The position numbers were made by a program, and so were the translations under genes. This document shows, one piece after another, positions 1-7,848 of a stretch of DNA of 45,570 nt. Location of the stretch: positions 1-45,570 of the forward strand of contig LWTN01000235.1 of the NCBI GenBank assembly GCA_002101225.1, given 5' to 3'. The notes beneath the pieces are model-generated. The model searched no databases. It was not told the DNA's origin and saw only the letters and a program-made list of their open reading frames with translations. Each line of letters begins with the position of its first letter. Position 1 is the stretch's first letter. Source of the stretch: Cycloclasticus sp. symbiont of Poecilosclerida sp. M (GTDB taxonomy: Bacteria > Pseudomonadota > Gammaproteobacteria > Methylococcales > Cycloclasticaceae).

Positions 1-134
1 GTGAGTAATGTTTCTATTTCAGACCATTCCAACAAGGCTTCTGTGTCATCAAGACTATGAAGAATAGGGTGCTCTAAGTCAGCGGTTGAAAAGAAGAGGT
101 TGGATTGTGTTGAGAATGATTTTTGCAGATGCAT
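1..134 (-). CDS. 5' fragment of a possible transposase, cut by the window edge
   Basis: An open frame reads leftward from an ATG at 134 and runs off the window at base 1, giving 44 residues that begin MHLQKSFSTQSN and contain LDDTEALLEWSEIETLL. An N-terminal hydrophobic-aromatic stretch followed by a 'LD..EALLEW..IE.LL' helix resembles the start of IS5-type DDE transposases, but no catalytic residue lies inside the window, so the family is a guess. The region just before its start (135-296) is AT-rich and holds no gene. If it is a transposase, an IS terminal inverted repeat should lie in or near 135-230. It could equally be an unrelated small protein. Confidence 0.4.
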   Translation of the reverse strand, partial: MHLQKSFSTQSNLFFSTADLEHPILHSLDDTEALLEWSEIETLL

Positions 135-178
135 TATAACAAAATTTATACGTATTTTTTGGGTTATGCTGAGGTCTC

Positions 179-199
179 ATTAAAGTGATGTGCTTTAAT
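179..199. other. Small perfect inverted repeat (7-bp arms, 7-nt loop)
   Basis: The arms attaag/ctttaat-type match exactly: attaaag at 179-185 and ctttaat at 193-199, with a 7-base spacer. It lies between the leftward edge fragment and the rightward crotonase gene. It could be part of an element end or a weak hairpin. No T-run follows, so it is not a convincing terminator. Confidence 0.35.
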
Positions 200-234
200 A
201 ATCTAAGACCAATGCGCAATGAATCAATACGTTT

Positions 235-248
235 AAACTTGCAAGTTT
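235..248. promoter_or_regulatory. Perfect 14-bp palindrome, candidate operator
   Basis: The sequence aaacttgcaagttt is its own reverse complement. It sits 55 bases upstream of the ATG of the crotonase gene at 303, in the place where a promoter would be expected, and TTGCAA inside it (239-244) could serve as a -35 element. A dimeric repressor such as a TetR- or GntR-type fatty acid regulator would bind a site of this form. No regulator gene is present nearby, so the partner is unknown. Confidence 0.4.
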
Positions 249-302
249 TAATTCAAAAATGTAAGACTTATTACATAATTTAAATCATAAATAGGAGTGG
301 GA

Positions 303-1100
303 ATGGCAGTTGTTGAAATCATTAAGGAAGGCCCAATTGCGCAATTGGTTTTAAATAGACCAGAAAAACTGAATGTGCTGAACGTAGATATGCCTGCGGA
401 GTTAAAAAAGTGCACAGAAGAGTTAAAAAATGTCGATGACATTCGGTGCGTTATCGTAAAGGGTGCTGGCGATCACTTTATGGCTGGAGGTGATATTGAT
501 TACTTTAAATCGCTTGCCGATGCTTACGCTAAAGAAGGTGAGCCTGCACTGCCTGATGATTTGTTTGACATATTACATGGGGCGATACTCAACATCACCC
601 ATATGAATAAGCCCGTTATAGCCAGCGTTCAGGGCGCTGTCGCGGGCTTTGGCTTAAGTTTAATGCTCTCGTGTGACGTGGTGATTGCGGCAGACAACGC
701 AGTACTGTCGGCTGCCTATTGTAAGATTGGTTTAACGCCCGATGGAGGCGTGACTTACTCCTTACCGCGTGCAGTGGGACAAAAAAAGGCCATGGAGTTG
801 CTGTTAACCGGGCAGAGATTTACTGCAGAGCAGGGTGAACAGTGGGGCATGATTAATCAAGTTGTGCCAGCAGATTTACTGCACGCTAAAACATTAGAGC
901 TTGCAACACAGTTGAGTGACGGGCCATCTGATGTTTTAGCGCGCACGAAAAAGTTATTGAATCAATCGTCCGATGTAAGCCTTAATGCTCGATTGGATGA
1001 TGAAGCTGATAATTTTTACAGCAGCATGCAGAGGGCAGATTTTTACGAGGGTGTCACCTCATTTTGCGAAAAACGCCCTGCTAAATTTAATAAGCCCTAG
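303..1100 (+). CDS. Enoyl-CoA hydratase/isomerase (crotonase) family protein
   Basis: The 265-residue product is a full-length crotonase-fold protein. It shows the first oxyanion-hole segment (MAGGDIDYF) and the second (VQGAVAGFG). The two glutamates that carry out water addition in true enoyl-CoA hydratases are absent. The GGG.E position reads GFGLSL, with Leu near residue 118, and the PE position reads AYCKIGL. An aspartate in TPDGG (about residue 147) is retained, as in PaaG-type epoxyacyl-CoA or enoyl-CoA isomerases. I infer an isomerase or another non-hydratase acyl-CoA activity, with unknown substrate. A GTG at 297 is also in frame, but TAGGAG at 292-297 is ideally spaced for the ATG at 303. 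tviB follows after 11 bases, possibly co-transcribed although functionally unrelated. Confidence 0.88.
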   Translation: MAVVEIIKEGPIAQLVLNRPEKLNVLNVDMPAELKKCTEELKNVDDIRCVIVKGAGDHFMAGGDIDYFKSLADAYAKEGEPALPDDLFDILHGAILNITHMNKPVIASVQGAVAGFGLSLMLSCDVVIAADNAVLSAAYCKIGLTPDGGVTYSLPRAVGQKKAMELLLTGQRFTAEQGEQWGMINQVVPADLLHAKTLELATQLSDGPSDVLARTKKLLNQSSDVSLNARLDDEADNFYSSMQRADFYEGVTSFCEKRPAKFNKP

Positions 1101-1111
1101 AAGAATCTTAT

Positions 1112-2377
1112 ATGAGCTTTAATATCGCTGTAGTTGGCCTTGGCTATGTTGGCCTACCTTTAGCTGTTGAACTGGGTAAGCGGTATCCGACGGTTGGTTT
1201 TGATACCCATAAAGAGCGTGTGGCGTCATTAGCTGAAGGTAATGATGTGACCTTAGAAATAACGTCAGCAGAACTAGCGACTTCTAAGGGTTTAACTTTC
1301 ACGGCCAGTCCGGCCGATATTGCTAGTTCTAACATCTATATTGTCACTGTTCCAACTCCTATCGATAAGCAGAACAAGCCAGATTTGACTCCGATTAGAG
1401 AAGCTACAAAAATGGTGGCAACCGCGTTAAATAAGGGCGATATCGTCATTTATGAATCGACCGTTTATCCGGGGGCAACGGAGGAGGTATGTGTCCCCCT
1501 GTTGGAGCAACTATCGAGGTTGGAATTTAACAAAGACTTCTTCTGCGGTTACAGTCCAGAGCGTATTAATCCGGGCGATAAAGAGCATCGTTTAACGACG
1601 ATTATCAAAGTCACATCAGGTTCGACGCCTGAAATTGCTGAAACGATAGACGCGTTATATCGTGAAATTATTCCAGCAGGAACGCATAAGGTGAGCAGTA
1701 TCCGTGTGGCGGAAGCCGCCAAAGTGATTGAGAACATACAGCGTGACACGAATATTGCGTTGGTCAACGAGTTGGCGCTAATTTTCAATCGTATCGGCAT
1801 CGATACAGAAGAAGTGTTGGAAGCGGCGGGTAGTAAGTGGAATTTTTTACCGTTTAGACCCGGCCTAGTGGGCGGGCACTGTATTGGTGTGGATCCGTAC
1901 TATTTGAGTCATAAAGCGCAAGCTTTGGGGTATAACCCGCAACTCATCGCAGCGGCGCGCCATATAAATGACAACATGGGTTCTTTTGTTGTAGCTGAAG
2001 TGGTGAAATTGATGGCGCAAAAGAAAATTGCCATTTCAGGCTCGAATATTTTAATGATGGGTTTATCGTTTAAAGAAAACTGCCCGGACTTACGCAATAC
2101 ACGCGTGGTCGAAATGGTTGAAGAATTGCAAGAGTTTCACGCAAACATTGATGTGTTTGACCCTTGGGTTGACCCAGAAAACGTACGCAAGAGTTATCAA
2201 TTAGAGCTCATCAAAGAACCGAAAAAAAATCACTATGACGCGATTATTATTGCTGTGTCTCACCAGCAATTTAACGCGCTAGGTGCTAATGGTATTAAAG
2301 CGTTTGGCAAAGAGCAATACGTGTTGTACGACATCAAATATTTGCTAAAAGACAGTGAGGTCGATGGCCGTTTGTAG
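1112..2377 (+). CDS. tviB: UDP-N-acetylhexosamine 6-dehydrogenase (TviB/WbpO type)
   Basis: This 421-residue protein belongs to the UDP-glucose/GDP-mannose dehydrogenase family. It has the NAD-binding GLGYVG (residues 9-14), the TVPTPID segment, the central helix domain, and the catalytic cysteine in GGHCIGVDPYYL (about Cys257). The overall pattern (KRYPTVGFDT, SPERINPGDKEH) matches the TviB/WbpO branch, which oxidises UDP-GlcNAc or UDP-GalNAc to the uronic acid for Vi-like capsule or O-antigen. It is a cytosolic enzyme. No other polysaccharide gene lies beside it apart from galU, which is convergent and 11 bases away. The exact hexosamine substrate cannot be decided from sequence. Confidence 0.88.
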   Translation: MSFNIAVVGLGYVGLPLAVELGKRYPTVGFDTHKERVASLAEGNDVTLEITSAELATSKGLTFTASPADIASSNIYIVTVPTPIDKQNKPDLTPIREATKMVATALNKGDIVIYESTVYPGATEEVCVPLLEQLSRLEFNKDFFCGYSPERINPGDKEHRLTTIIKVTSGSTPEIAETIDALYREIIPAGTHKVSSIRVAEAAKVIENIQRDTNIALVNELALIFNRIGIDTEEVLEAAGSKWNFLPFRPGLVGGHCIGVDPYYLSHKAQALGYNPQLIAAARHINDNMGSFVVAEVVKLMAQKKIAISGSNILMMGLSFKENCPDLRNTRVVEMVEELQEFHANIDVFDPWVDPENVRKSYQLELIKEPKKNHYDAIIIAVSHQQFNALGANGIKAFGKEQYVLYDIKYLLKDSEVDGRL

Positions 2378-2388
2378 CCCGATCTAGA

Positions 2389-3285
2389 CTAGTCTTTTTG
2401 GTGGTCTAGCGCCTCGCAAATTTTATCGCTACTCTCCTTTAGTTGTTCTTCTAAATCGGCGTGTTGTAGTGCAAATTCAATATTGGCGCGAAGAAAGCCC
2501 GCTTTGGATCCGCAGTCGTGACGTACACCGTTAAATTTGAAGGCATTGACGGGTTGCTCAGATAACAACGCGCTAATTGCGTCGGTTAGTTGAATTTCGC
2601 CGCCCGCGTCTTTGCCCGTTGTTTCCAATAACTGAAGAATTCGAGGCGTTAAAATATAGCGTCCAACAACGGCTAAATTAGAGGGCGCATCAGCAGGCTT
2701 CGGTTTTTCAACGATGGCCTGAATAGCAGTGCATTTAGACGCTGCATCATCGACCTCAACAATACCGTATTGATCCGTCTTATCGTGATCCACTTCTTCA
2801 ACGGCGATAACACTGTTACCCCTTTCTTCAAAGGCTTCAACCATTTGTGCGAGACAGGGCTGGCTATTACCATCAATAAGGTCGTCGGCAAGCAACACGG
2901 CAAAGGGCTCGTTACCCACGACCTTTTTTGCGCAATGTACCGCGTGGCCTAAACCCAAAGCTTCACTTTGTCTAATATAAATACAATCAACGTGCGCGGG
3001 AATAATTTCTCGTATGGTACGTAGGCGTTCTTCTTTTTGCTTTAATTCCAGTTCGTGTTCAAGCTCGTACGCTTTATCAAAGTGATTAGCGATAGCTTGT
3101 TTATTACGACCTGTAATGAAAATCAAGGTATCAATCCCTGCAGCAACAGCTTCTTCAACCGCGTACTGAATTAACGGCTTATCGACTACGGGCAGCATCT
3201 CTTTTGGGATAGACTTGGTCGCGGGTAAAAATCGTGTGCCAAGGCCGCCAACGGGGAAAACTGCTTTTGTTATTTTTTTTGACAT
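2389..3285 (-). CDS. galU: UTP--glucose-1-phosphate uridylyltransferase
   Basis: The 298-residue product matches GalU over its whole length (usual size about 290-302). It makes UDP-glucose from UTP and glucose 1-phosphate in the cytosol, for exopolysaccharide, LPS and trehalose-type pathways. The nucleotide-binding signature is at residues 13-32 (GGLGTRFLPATKSIPKEMLP), and VEKPKP and DAGGEIQLTD, both typical of GalU, follow. The gene is read leftward, towards tviB, so the two nucleotide-sugar genes converge. Its upstream region (3286-3446) is shared with the divergent rnr. Start ATG at 3285. Confidence 0.95.
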   Translation of the reverse strand: MSKKITKAVFPVGGLGTRFLPATKSIPKEMLPVVDKPLIQYAVEEAVAAGIDTLIFITGRNKQAIANHFDKAYELEHELELKQKEERLRTIREIIPAHVDCIYIRQSEALGLGHAVHCAKKVVGNEPFAVLLADDLIDGNSQPCLAQMVEAFEERGNSVIAVEEVDHDKTDQYGIVEVDDAASKCTAIQAIVEKPKPADAPSNLAVVGRYILTPRILQLLETTGKDAGGEIQLTDAISALLSEQPVNAFKFNGVRHDCGSKAGFLRANIEFALQHADLEEQLKESSDKICEALDHQKD

Positions 3286-3446
3286 ATTGTTCGTTAAAAC
3301 ACTGAGTACGCTTTAGTAAAACGAGGGTTAATTGTGTGCAGCAGTTTAGCACTATCATTAGATTTATTAACGAGTATTAGAGCAAATATTGGGCTTTTTA
3401 ATGCTGCAAACGGTATGATGTTGCAAAATCTAAGCTACGGCTAAGT

Positions 3447-5678
3447 GTGTCCAAGAATAAAAAACCAAAAATAACAAAAAATGACGATGCGGGTGAAACG
3501 CAGGATGGCGTGAGTCTAGAAAAATCAACCGTTCTCGACTTTTTAGTCGAACAAAAGACCCCACAAAATTGGCCTAATTTGGTCGATGGACTCGGTTTAA
3601 GGTCAAAAAAATCACATAAAAAGCTAACCCGCATCCTTAAAGGTTTTGAAAGTGCAGGGCAGATAATCGTTAATCGTAAGGGTCAATATTGTGTTACTGA
3701 TCAAGCGGGCTTAATTACAGGCACGATTATCGGCCACGCAAATGGCTTTGGTTTCTTAAAACGTGATGGCGGTGGCGATGACCTCTTCTTACCACCCAAA
3801 CAGATGCGGCTTGCGATGGATGGTGATCGTGTGGTTGCGAGCGAAGGTGGGGTTAATCGGCAAGGGAAGGTCGAAGGCCGAATTGTAGAAATTTTAGAAA
3901 GAAAGGTGTGCACGGTGGTGGGTCGTTTTTTTGAAAAAATGGGCAGCTTTCACGTAGAGCCTGAAAATAAGCGCATTAACCACAATGTTTTTATTCCTGC
4001 CGAGCTGACGCAAGGCGCGAAACAAGGGCAGATTGTCTTAGCGGAAATCACCCATTATCCCAATATACGCATGCAAACCATTGGCAAAGTGGTTGAAATA
4101 ATGGGCGACCATATGGCGCCGGGTATGGAAATTGACGTTGCCATTCGAGCCCACGATTTACCGCATCAATGGTCGCAAGTTGTGTTGAGCGAAGCGCAGG
4201 GTTTTTCAGTAGATGTTCTTGCGCAAGATGTTGAAGGCCGTAAAGACTTACGTAAGTTGCCATTGGTCACCATTGATGGCGCAGATGCTAAAGACTTTGA
4301 CGATGCGGTTTATTGCAAACCAGATAGTAAAGGTTGGACTTTGTATGTAGCGATTGCAGACGTAGCGCACTATGTACGCCCTAGTTCAGCGCTTGACACA
4401 GAAGCAATCGAACGGGGTACCTCGGTATATTTCCCCGGGCAAGTATTGCCGATGTTGCCAGAAGTTTTATCCAATGGTCTGTGCAGCTTAAAGCCAAAAG
4501 TGGATCGTTTGTGTATGGTTTGTGAAGTACATATTGACCCGCAAGGCCAGCTGTCCAATGCGCAGTTTTATGAAGCAGTTATGCATTCACACGCACGACT
4601 TTTATATGACGAGGTCGGCGGTATTTTGGATGGCTCAGACCAGCAAGCGAAACAAAAACACGCGGCGCTTATCCCACATTTAAAAAATTTACACGACCTT
4701 TATGCGGTGCTTAAAAAAGCGAGTGTCAATCGCGGGGCATTAGATTTTGATACTGTTGAAACCCAGTTTGAATTCGACGAAGAAAGAAAAATTAAGGCTA
4801 TAACGCCGGTTGTTCGTCATGACGCACATAAGTTAATAGAAGTGTGCATGATCGCTGTAAACTCAGCGGCGGCGCGCTTTTTAATTGAACGTAAAATACC
4901 TTTGCTATTACGCGTTCACGAAGGCCCCGGCATTGAAAAGCTACTGAAACTCAGAGAATTTCTATCTGAACTAGGGCTGAGTTTGGAGGGTGGGGAAGAG
5001 CCCAAGCCAGCCCATTACAAAGCATTAATGGAGAAAGTTAAAGATAGGCCTGATAGTCATCTTATTCAAATGGCCGTATTGCGTTCTATGTCGCAAGCGA
5101 TATACAGCCCGGAAGAGGAAGGCCACTTTGGCTTAGCGATTGATCGCTATGCACATTTCACATCGCCCATACGGCGTTACCCCGATTTGCTCGTACACCG
5201 TGGTTTAAAACACGCGATTAAAGGTTCAAGCGCTAAAAAGTTTAGTTATTCAGCGGGTGATATGGCCGAGCTGGGCGAGCATTGCTCATACAATGAAAGG
5301 CGTGCAGATGAAGCAACACGTGATGTAACGAGCTGGTTGAAGTGCGAGTTTATGCTGGATAAAGTTGGCCAAGAATTTAAAGGTGTCGTTTCCTCAGTCA
5401 CTTCCTTTGGGCTGTTTGTTGAATTAGAAGGTACGTATGTAGAAGGCTTGGTTCATGTGACCGCCTTAGGCGATGACTATTACCAATACGACGCAGCCCA
5501 ACACCGCTTATTGGGCGAGCGTAGCAGACGGTCATTTCGAATGGGGGATGAACTTAGCGTAGAACTCATCAGTGTAAACCTAGATGAAAAGAAAATAGAC
5601 CTCGCTTTAACCGGTGCTTCAACACAAAAGCCGTCGCGTAAGAAGCGAACAAAGCACAGCAAGTCCAAAAGAAGATAA
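3447..5678 (+). CDS. rnr: Ribonuclease R
   Basis: The 743-residue 3'-5' exoribonuclease has the RNase II/R order: N-terminal winged helix (about 25-85), cold-shock domains, the catalytic RNB domain and a C-terminal S1 domain (about 640-725), ending in a Lys/Arg-rich tail typical of RNase R. The metal-binding aspartates are in IDGADAKDFDDAV (about residues 276-288). It degrades structured RNA, including rRNA fragments. The start is a GTG at 3447 with only a weak ribosome-binding site; no better in-frame start precedes the helix domain. Its stop codon TAA overlaps the ATG of rlmB by one base, the usual rnr-rlmB pair. Confidence 0.96.
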   Translation: MSKNKKPKITKNDDAGETQDGVSLEKSTVLDFLVEQKTPQNWPNLVDGLGLRSKKSHKKLTRILKGFESAGQIIVNRKGQYCVTDQAGLITGTIIGHANGFGFLKRDGGGDDLFLPPKQMRLAMDGDRVVASEGGVNRQGKVEGRIVEILERKVCTVVGRFFEKMGSFHVEPENKRINHNVFIPAELTQGAKQGQIVLAEITHYPNIRMQTIGKVVEIMGDHMAPGMEIDVAIRAHDLPHQWSQVVLSEAQGFSVDVLAQDVEGRKDLRKLPLVTIDGADAKDFDDAVYCKPDSKGWTLYVAIADVAHYVRPSSALDTEAIERGTSVYFPGQVLPMLPEVLSNGLCSLKPKVDRLCMVCEVHIDPQGQLSNAQFYEAVMHSHARLLYDEVGGILDGSDQQAKQKHAALIPHLKNLHDLYAVLKKASVNRGALDFDTVETQFEFDEERKIKAITPVVRHDAHKLIEVCMIAVNSAAARFLIERKIPLLLRVHEGPGIEKLLKLREFLSELGLSLEGGEEPKPAHYKALMEKVKDRPDSHLIQMAVLRSMSQAIYSPEEEGHFGLAIDRYAHFTSPIRRYPDLLVHRGLKHAIKGSSAKKFSYSAGDMAELGEHCSYNERRADEATRDVTSWLKCEFMLDKVGQEFKGVVSSVTSFGLFVELEGTYVEGLVHVTALGDDYYQYDAAQHRLLGERSRRSFRMGDELSVELISVNLDEKKIDLALTGASTQKPSRKKRTKHSKSKRR

Positions 5679-6433
5679 TGGCAGAGATTCAAACCATCTT
5701 TGGTCTTCATGCGGTGCAGGCGCTGCTTGCTAACAGAAGCGAACGCATTTTAACCACGAATGTGGATGCACAGCGCGACGATGATAAGTTAAGAAAACTA
5801 ATCAACGCGTTGCAACAAGCAGGAGTTGCGGTTCAGCGGGTGGATAAAAAAACCTTAGAAAAACTGGCGGATGGCGGCAATCATCAAGGGCTTGTTGTTA
5901 CGGTGCGCTTGCCAGAGGAGCAAACCGAAGATGCGCTAAAAAAAGCCGTTAAAGGCTACAAAGGCGACGCGTTTTTTCTCGTGTTAGACCAAGTTACAGA
6001 TCCGCATAACTTAGGCGCGTGTTTAAGAACGGCGCTCGCAGCGGGTGTGCAGGGCGTTATCGTACCCAAGGACAATGCTTGTCGGTTGACGGCAACGGTT
6101 TGTAAAGTGGCCAGTGGCGCAGCCGAAAGTATGCCAATCTACCGCGTAACCAACCTGGTTAGAACGCTTAAGTGGTTAAAAGCCGAAGGTATCTGGTTAA
6201 CGGGCGCAGCAGGGGGGGCGTCGCTAGATTTGTATACGTCTGAACTTAAAGGTTCTGTGGCGATCGTAATGGGGGCAGAAGGCAAAGGCTTAAGGCAGTT
6301 GACCCAGAAACAATGCGATCAGTTGGTTAAAATACCCATGCAGAAAAAGGTAGAAAGTTTGAATGTGTCGGTCGCAGCGGGCATTATTATGTACGAAGTC
6401 GTAAGACAACAAAATTCAAATAAACAAAGTTAA
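5678..6433 (+). CDS. rlmB: 23S rRNA (guanosine-2'-O-)-methyltransferase RlmB
   Basis: This 251-residue SPOUT-class methyltransferase uses S-adenosylmethionine to 2'-O-methylate a guanosine in 23S rRNA (G2251 in E. coli). It has an N-terminal substrate-binding domain starting IFGLHAVQALL, then LDQVTDPHNLGACLRTA, and the knot motifs MGAEGKGLRQL and SLNVSVAAG (227-235). Its length is normal for the family. The ATG overlaps the rnr stop codon, so the two are translationally coupled. The YcxB-like gene follows after 15 bases. Confidence 0.96.
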   Translation: MAEIQTIFGLHAVQALLANRSERILTTNVDAQRDDDKLRKLINALQQAGVAVQRVDKKTLEKLADGGNHQGLVVTVRLPEEQTEDALKKAVKGYKGDAFFLVLDQVTDPHNLGACLRTALAAGVQGVIVPKDNACRLTATVCKVASGAAESMPIYRVTNLVRTLKWLKAEGIWLTGAAGGASLDLYTSELKGSVAIVMGAEGKGLRQLTQKQCDQLVKIPMQKKVESLNVSVAAGIIMYEVVRQQNSNKQS

Positions 6434-6448
6434 AAAAGAGAGATTTAA

Positions 6449-6976
6449 ATGTCAGCCATAACGTATTCACTAAAAAAAATAGACTTATTGGAGTTTAACG
6501 AGTATCACGCAAAAATGACCGGGGTGTATGGCAAAAGCATCACACGCCATCAAATTTTATGGCCGTTTATTCTGGCTGCACTTGCGTTGTATATCGTTCT
6601 TGTGCAAAAAGACGAGCAACTAGGCGTTCTGTTTTTAATGCTCGCTTTTATTTGGTCGCTTATTATTCCTAGTATTTTAAAAAAACGATTTCATGACCAC
6701 GTTTCTGGGCTTTACAGTCATAAGCAAATTGCTGATGCAACAGGTAAACGGACGTTGTCTCTATCAACAAAGGGGTTAATCGAGCATAAAGACGAGGGCG
6801 AAGACAATGTCATGGCGTGGGGCGATATCAGCAAGTTCGAACAAACAAAATTTCATATCTATTTATATGTCTCAGACGATGCAGCCGTCATTATCCCGAA
6901 AGAAGCGATAATCGAAGGCGATTTAGATGCGTTTATAGAACAAACGATTGAGCAGATTAAAAGCAGTGCTGGTTGA
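6449..6976 (+). CDS. YcxB-like membrane protein
   Basis: The 175-residue protein has two predicted membrane helices, roughly residues 36-52 and 59-76, flanked by a soluble N-terminus and a C-terminal beta-rich domain. The C-terminal half (LSLSTKGLIEHKDEGEDNVMAWGDISKF... IIPKEAI) has the layout of the YcxB-like C-terminal domain, a PH-like fold found in many uncharacterised bacterial membrane proteins. Function unknown. It follows rlmB with a 15-base gap containing an AAGAGAG ribosome-binding site, so it is probably co-transcribed with rnr-rlmB. Confidence 0.7.
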   Translation: MSAITYSLKKIDLLEFNEYHAKMTGVYGKSITRHQILWPFILAALALYIVLVQKDEQLGVLFLMLAFIWSLIIPSILKKRFHDHVSGLYSHKQIADATGKRTLSLSTKGLIEHKDEGEDNVMAWGDISKFEQTKFHIYLYVSDDAAVIIPKEAIIEGDLDAFIEQTIEQIKSSAG

Positions 6977-7008
6977 GGTTTTCGTATTGTAATCAAGCAA
7001 TGTAAGTA

Positions 7009-7037
7009 TTGCTTTGAAACAGCAAGCCAAGTAAAAT
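7009..7037 (+). promoter_or_regulatory. Sigma-70-type promoter of the rpsF operon
   Basis: TTGCTT at 7009-7014 and TAAAAT at 7032-7037 are separated by exactly 17 bases, the optimal spacing. This places transcription start near 7044 and leaves a leader of about 70 bases before rpsF. It is the strongest promoter-like sequence I found in the window, and position and operon content support it. Confidence 0.6.
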
Positions 7038-7041
7038 GCCC

Positions 7042-7091
7042 CGCTAGTCGCGCGTAGCGTGACCCCTTGCTCCACCTTAATAGAAGGGGGG
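7042..7091 (+). promoter_or_regulatory. Structured leader of rpsF, candidate S6:S18 autoregulatory element
   Basis: Two hairpins can be drawn. One has GTCGCG (7047-7052) against CGTGAC (7058-7063), or alternatively CGCTA (7042-7046) against TAGCG (7055-7059). The other has CCCCTT (7063-7068) against AAGGGG (7084-7089), with a 15-base loop containing CCACC. The S6:S18 protein pair is known to bind its own rpsF mRNA leader in many bacteria, and a structured leader of this size just before AAGGAG (7102-7107) fits. I cannot match the published consensus in detail, so the specific assignment is an inference from position. Confidence 0.35.
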
Positions 7092-7112
7092 CTTAATTCA
7101 TAAGGAGTAGAC

Positions 7113-7532
7113 ATGAGACATTACGAAGTCGTTTTTTTGGTGCATCCAGACCAAAGCGCGCAAGTACCTGCCATGGTAGAACGTTATTGTGCAATAGTTG
7201 AAGAAGGTAAAGGCAAAGTTCACCGCGTTGAAGACTGGGGTAGAAGACAGTTAGCCTATTCAATTAACAAAATCCATAAAGCACATTACACATTGATGAA
7301 TATTGAGTGTGGGCAAGATGTTCTTGACGAACTTGATAAAGCATTCCGTTTTAATGATGCGGTGCTTAGAAATCTTATTATGCGTCGTGAAGAAGCCGAT
7401 ACCGGCGTTTCTCCATTGATTAAAGAAAAAGAAACTGCAAAGCCAGCTGCTGAAACTAAAGAAGCTCCTAAAGTTGAAGTGAAAGCGGAAAAAGAAGCCG
7501 AGCCTGTTGCTGAAAAAGCAGCGGCCGAATAG
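7113..7532 (+). CDS. rpsF: 30S ribosomal protein S6
   Basis: The 139-residue product begins [15 protein letters not shown], the classic S6 start, and contains [16 protein letters not shown]. The conserved fold ends near residue 98. The last 40 residues are a charged Lys/Glu/Ala/Pro-rich tail ([13 protein letters not shown] and similar), longer than the poly-glutamate tail of E. coli S6. S6 pairs with S18 on the platform of the small subunit. AAGGAG at 7102-7107 is a strong ribosome-binding site. rpsR follows after 30 bases. Confidence 0.97.
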   Translation: MRHYEVVFLVHPDQSAQVPAMVERYCAIVEEGKGKVHRVEDWGRRQLAYSINKIHKAHYTLMNIECGQDVLDELDKAFRFNDAVLRNLIMRREEADTGVSPLIKEKETAKPAAETKEAPKVEVKAEKEAEPVAEKAAAE

Positions 7533-7562
7533 CAGTTACACACAAATTATTAAGGAATAGAT

Positions 7563-7799
7563 ATGGCATTTGATAAAGGTTTTAGACGCCCACGTTACTG
7601 CAAATTTACCGCAGAAAACGTTAAAGAAATTGATTACAAAGATTTAGATACATTGAGAGAATACATTTCTGATACGGGAAAGATTATTCCAGGCCGTGTG
7701 ACAGGTGTTAAAGCGAAGTATCAACGTCAACTGACAGCTGCGGTTAAAAGAGCAAGATTTCTTGCGTTAATTCCGTATTGTGACGCGCACGAACGTTAG
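7563..7799 (+). CDS. rpsR: 30S ribosomal protein S18
   Basis: The 78-residue basic protein has the S18 core: [17 protein letters not shown], then [19 protein letters not shown] and [21 protein letters not shown]. Its length is normal (E. coli 75). It binds S6 and 16S rRNA. It lies between rpsF and a DUF2232-like gene, in the usual operon order, with an AAGGAAT ribosome-binding site. Confidence 0.97.
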   Translation: MAFDKGFRRPRYCKFTAENVKEIDYKDLDTLREYISDTGKIIPGRVTGVKAKYQRQLTAAVKRARFLALIPYCDAHER

Positions 7800-7848
7800 A
7801 GGAAAAGGTGGTTTGCTGCGCACGGTTGTGGGCAGTTAGCTAAAACGT

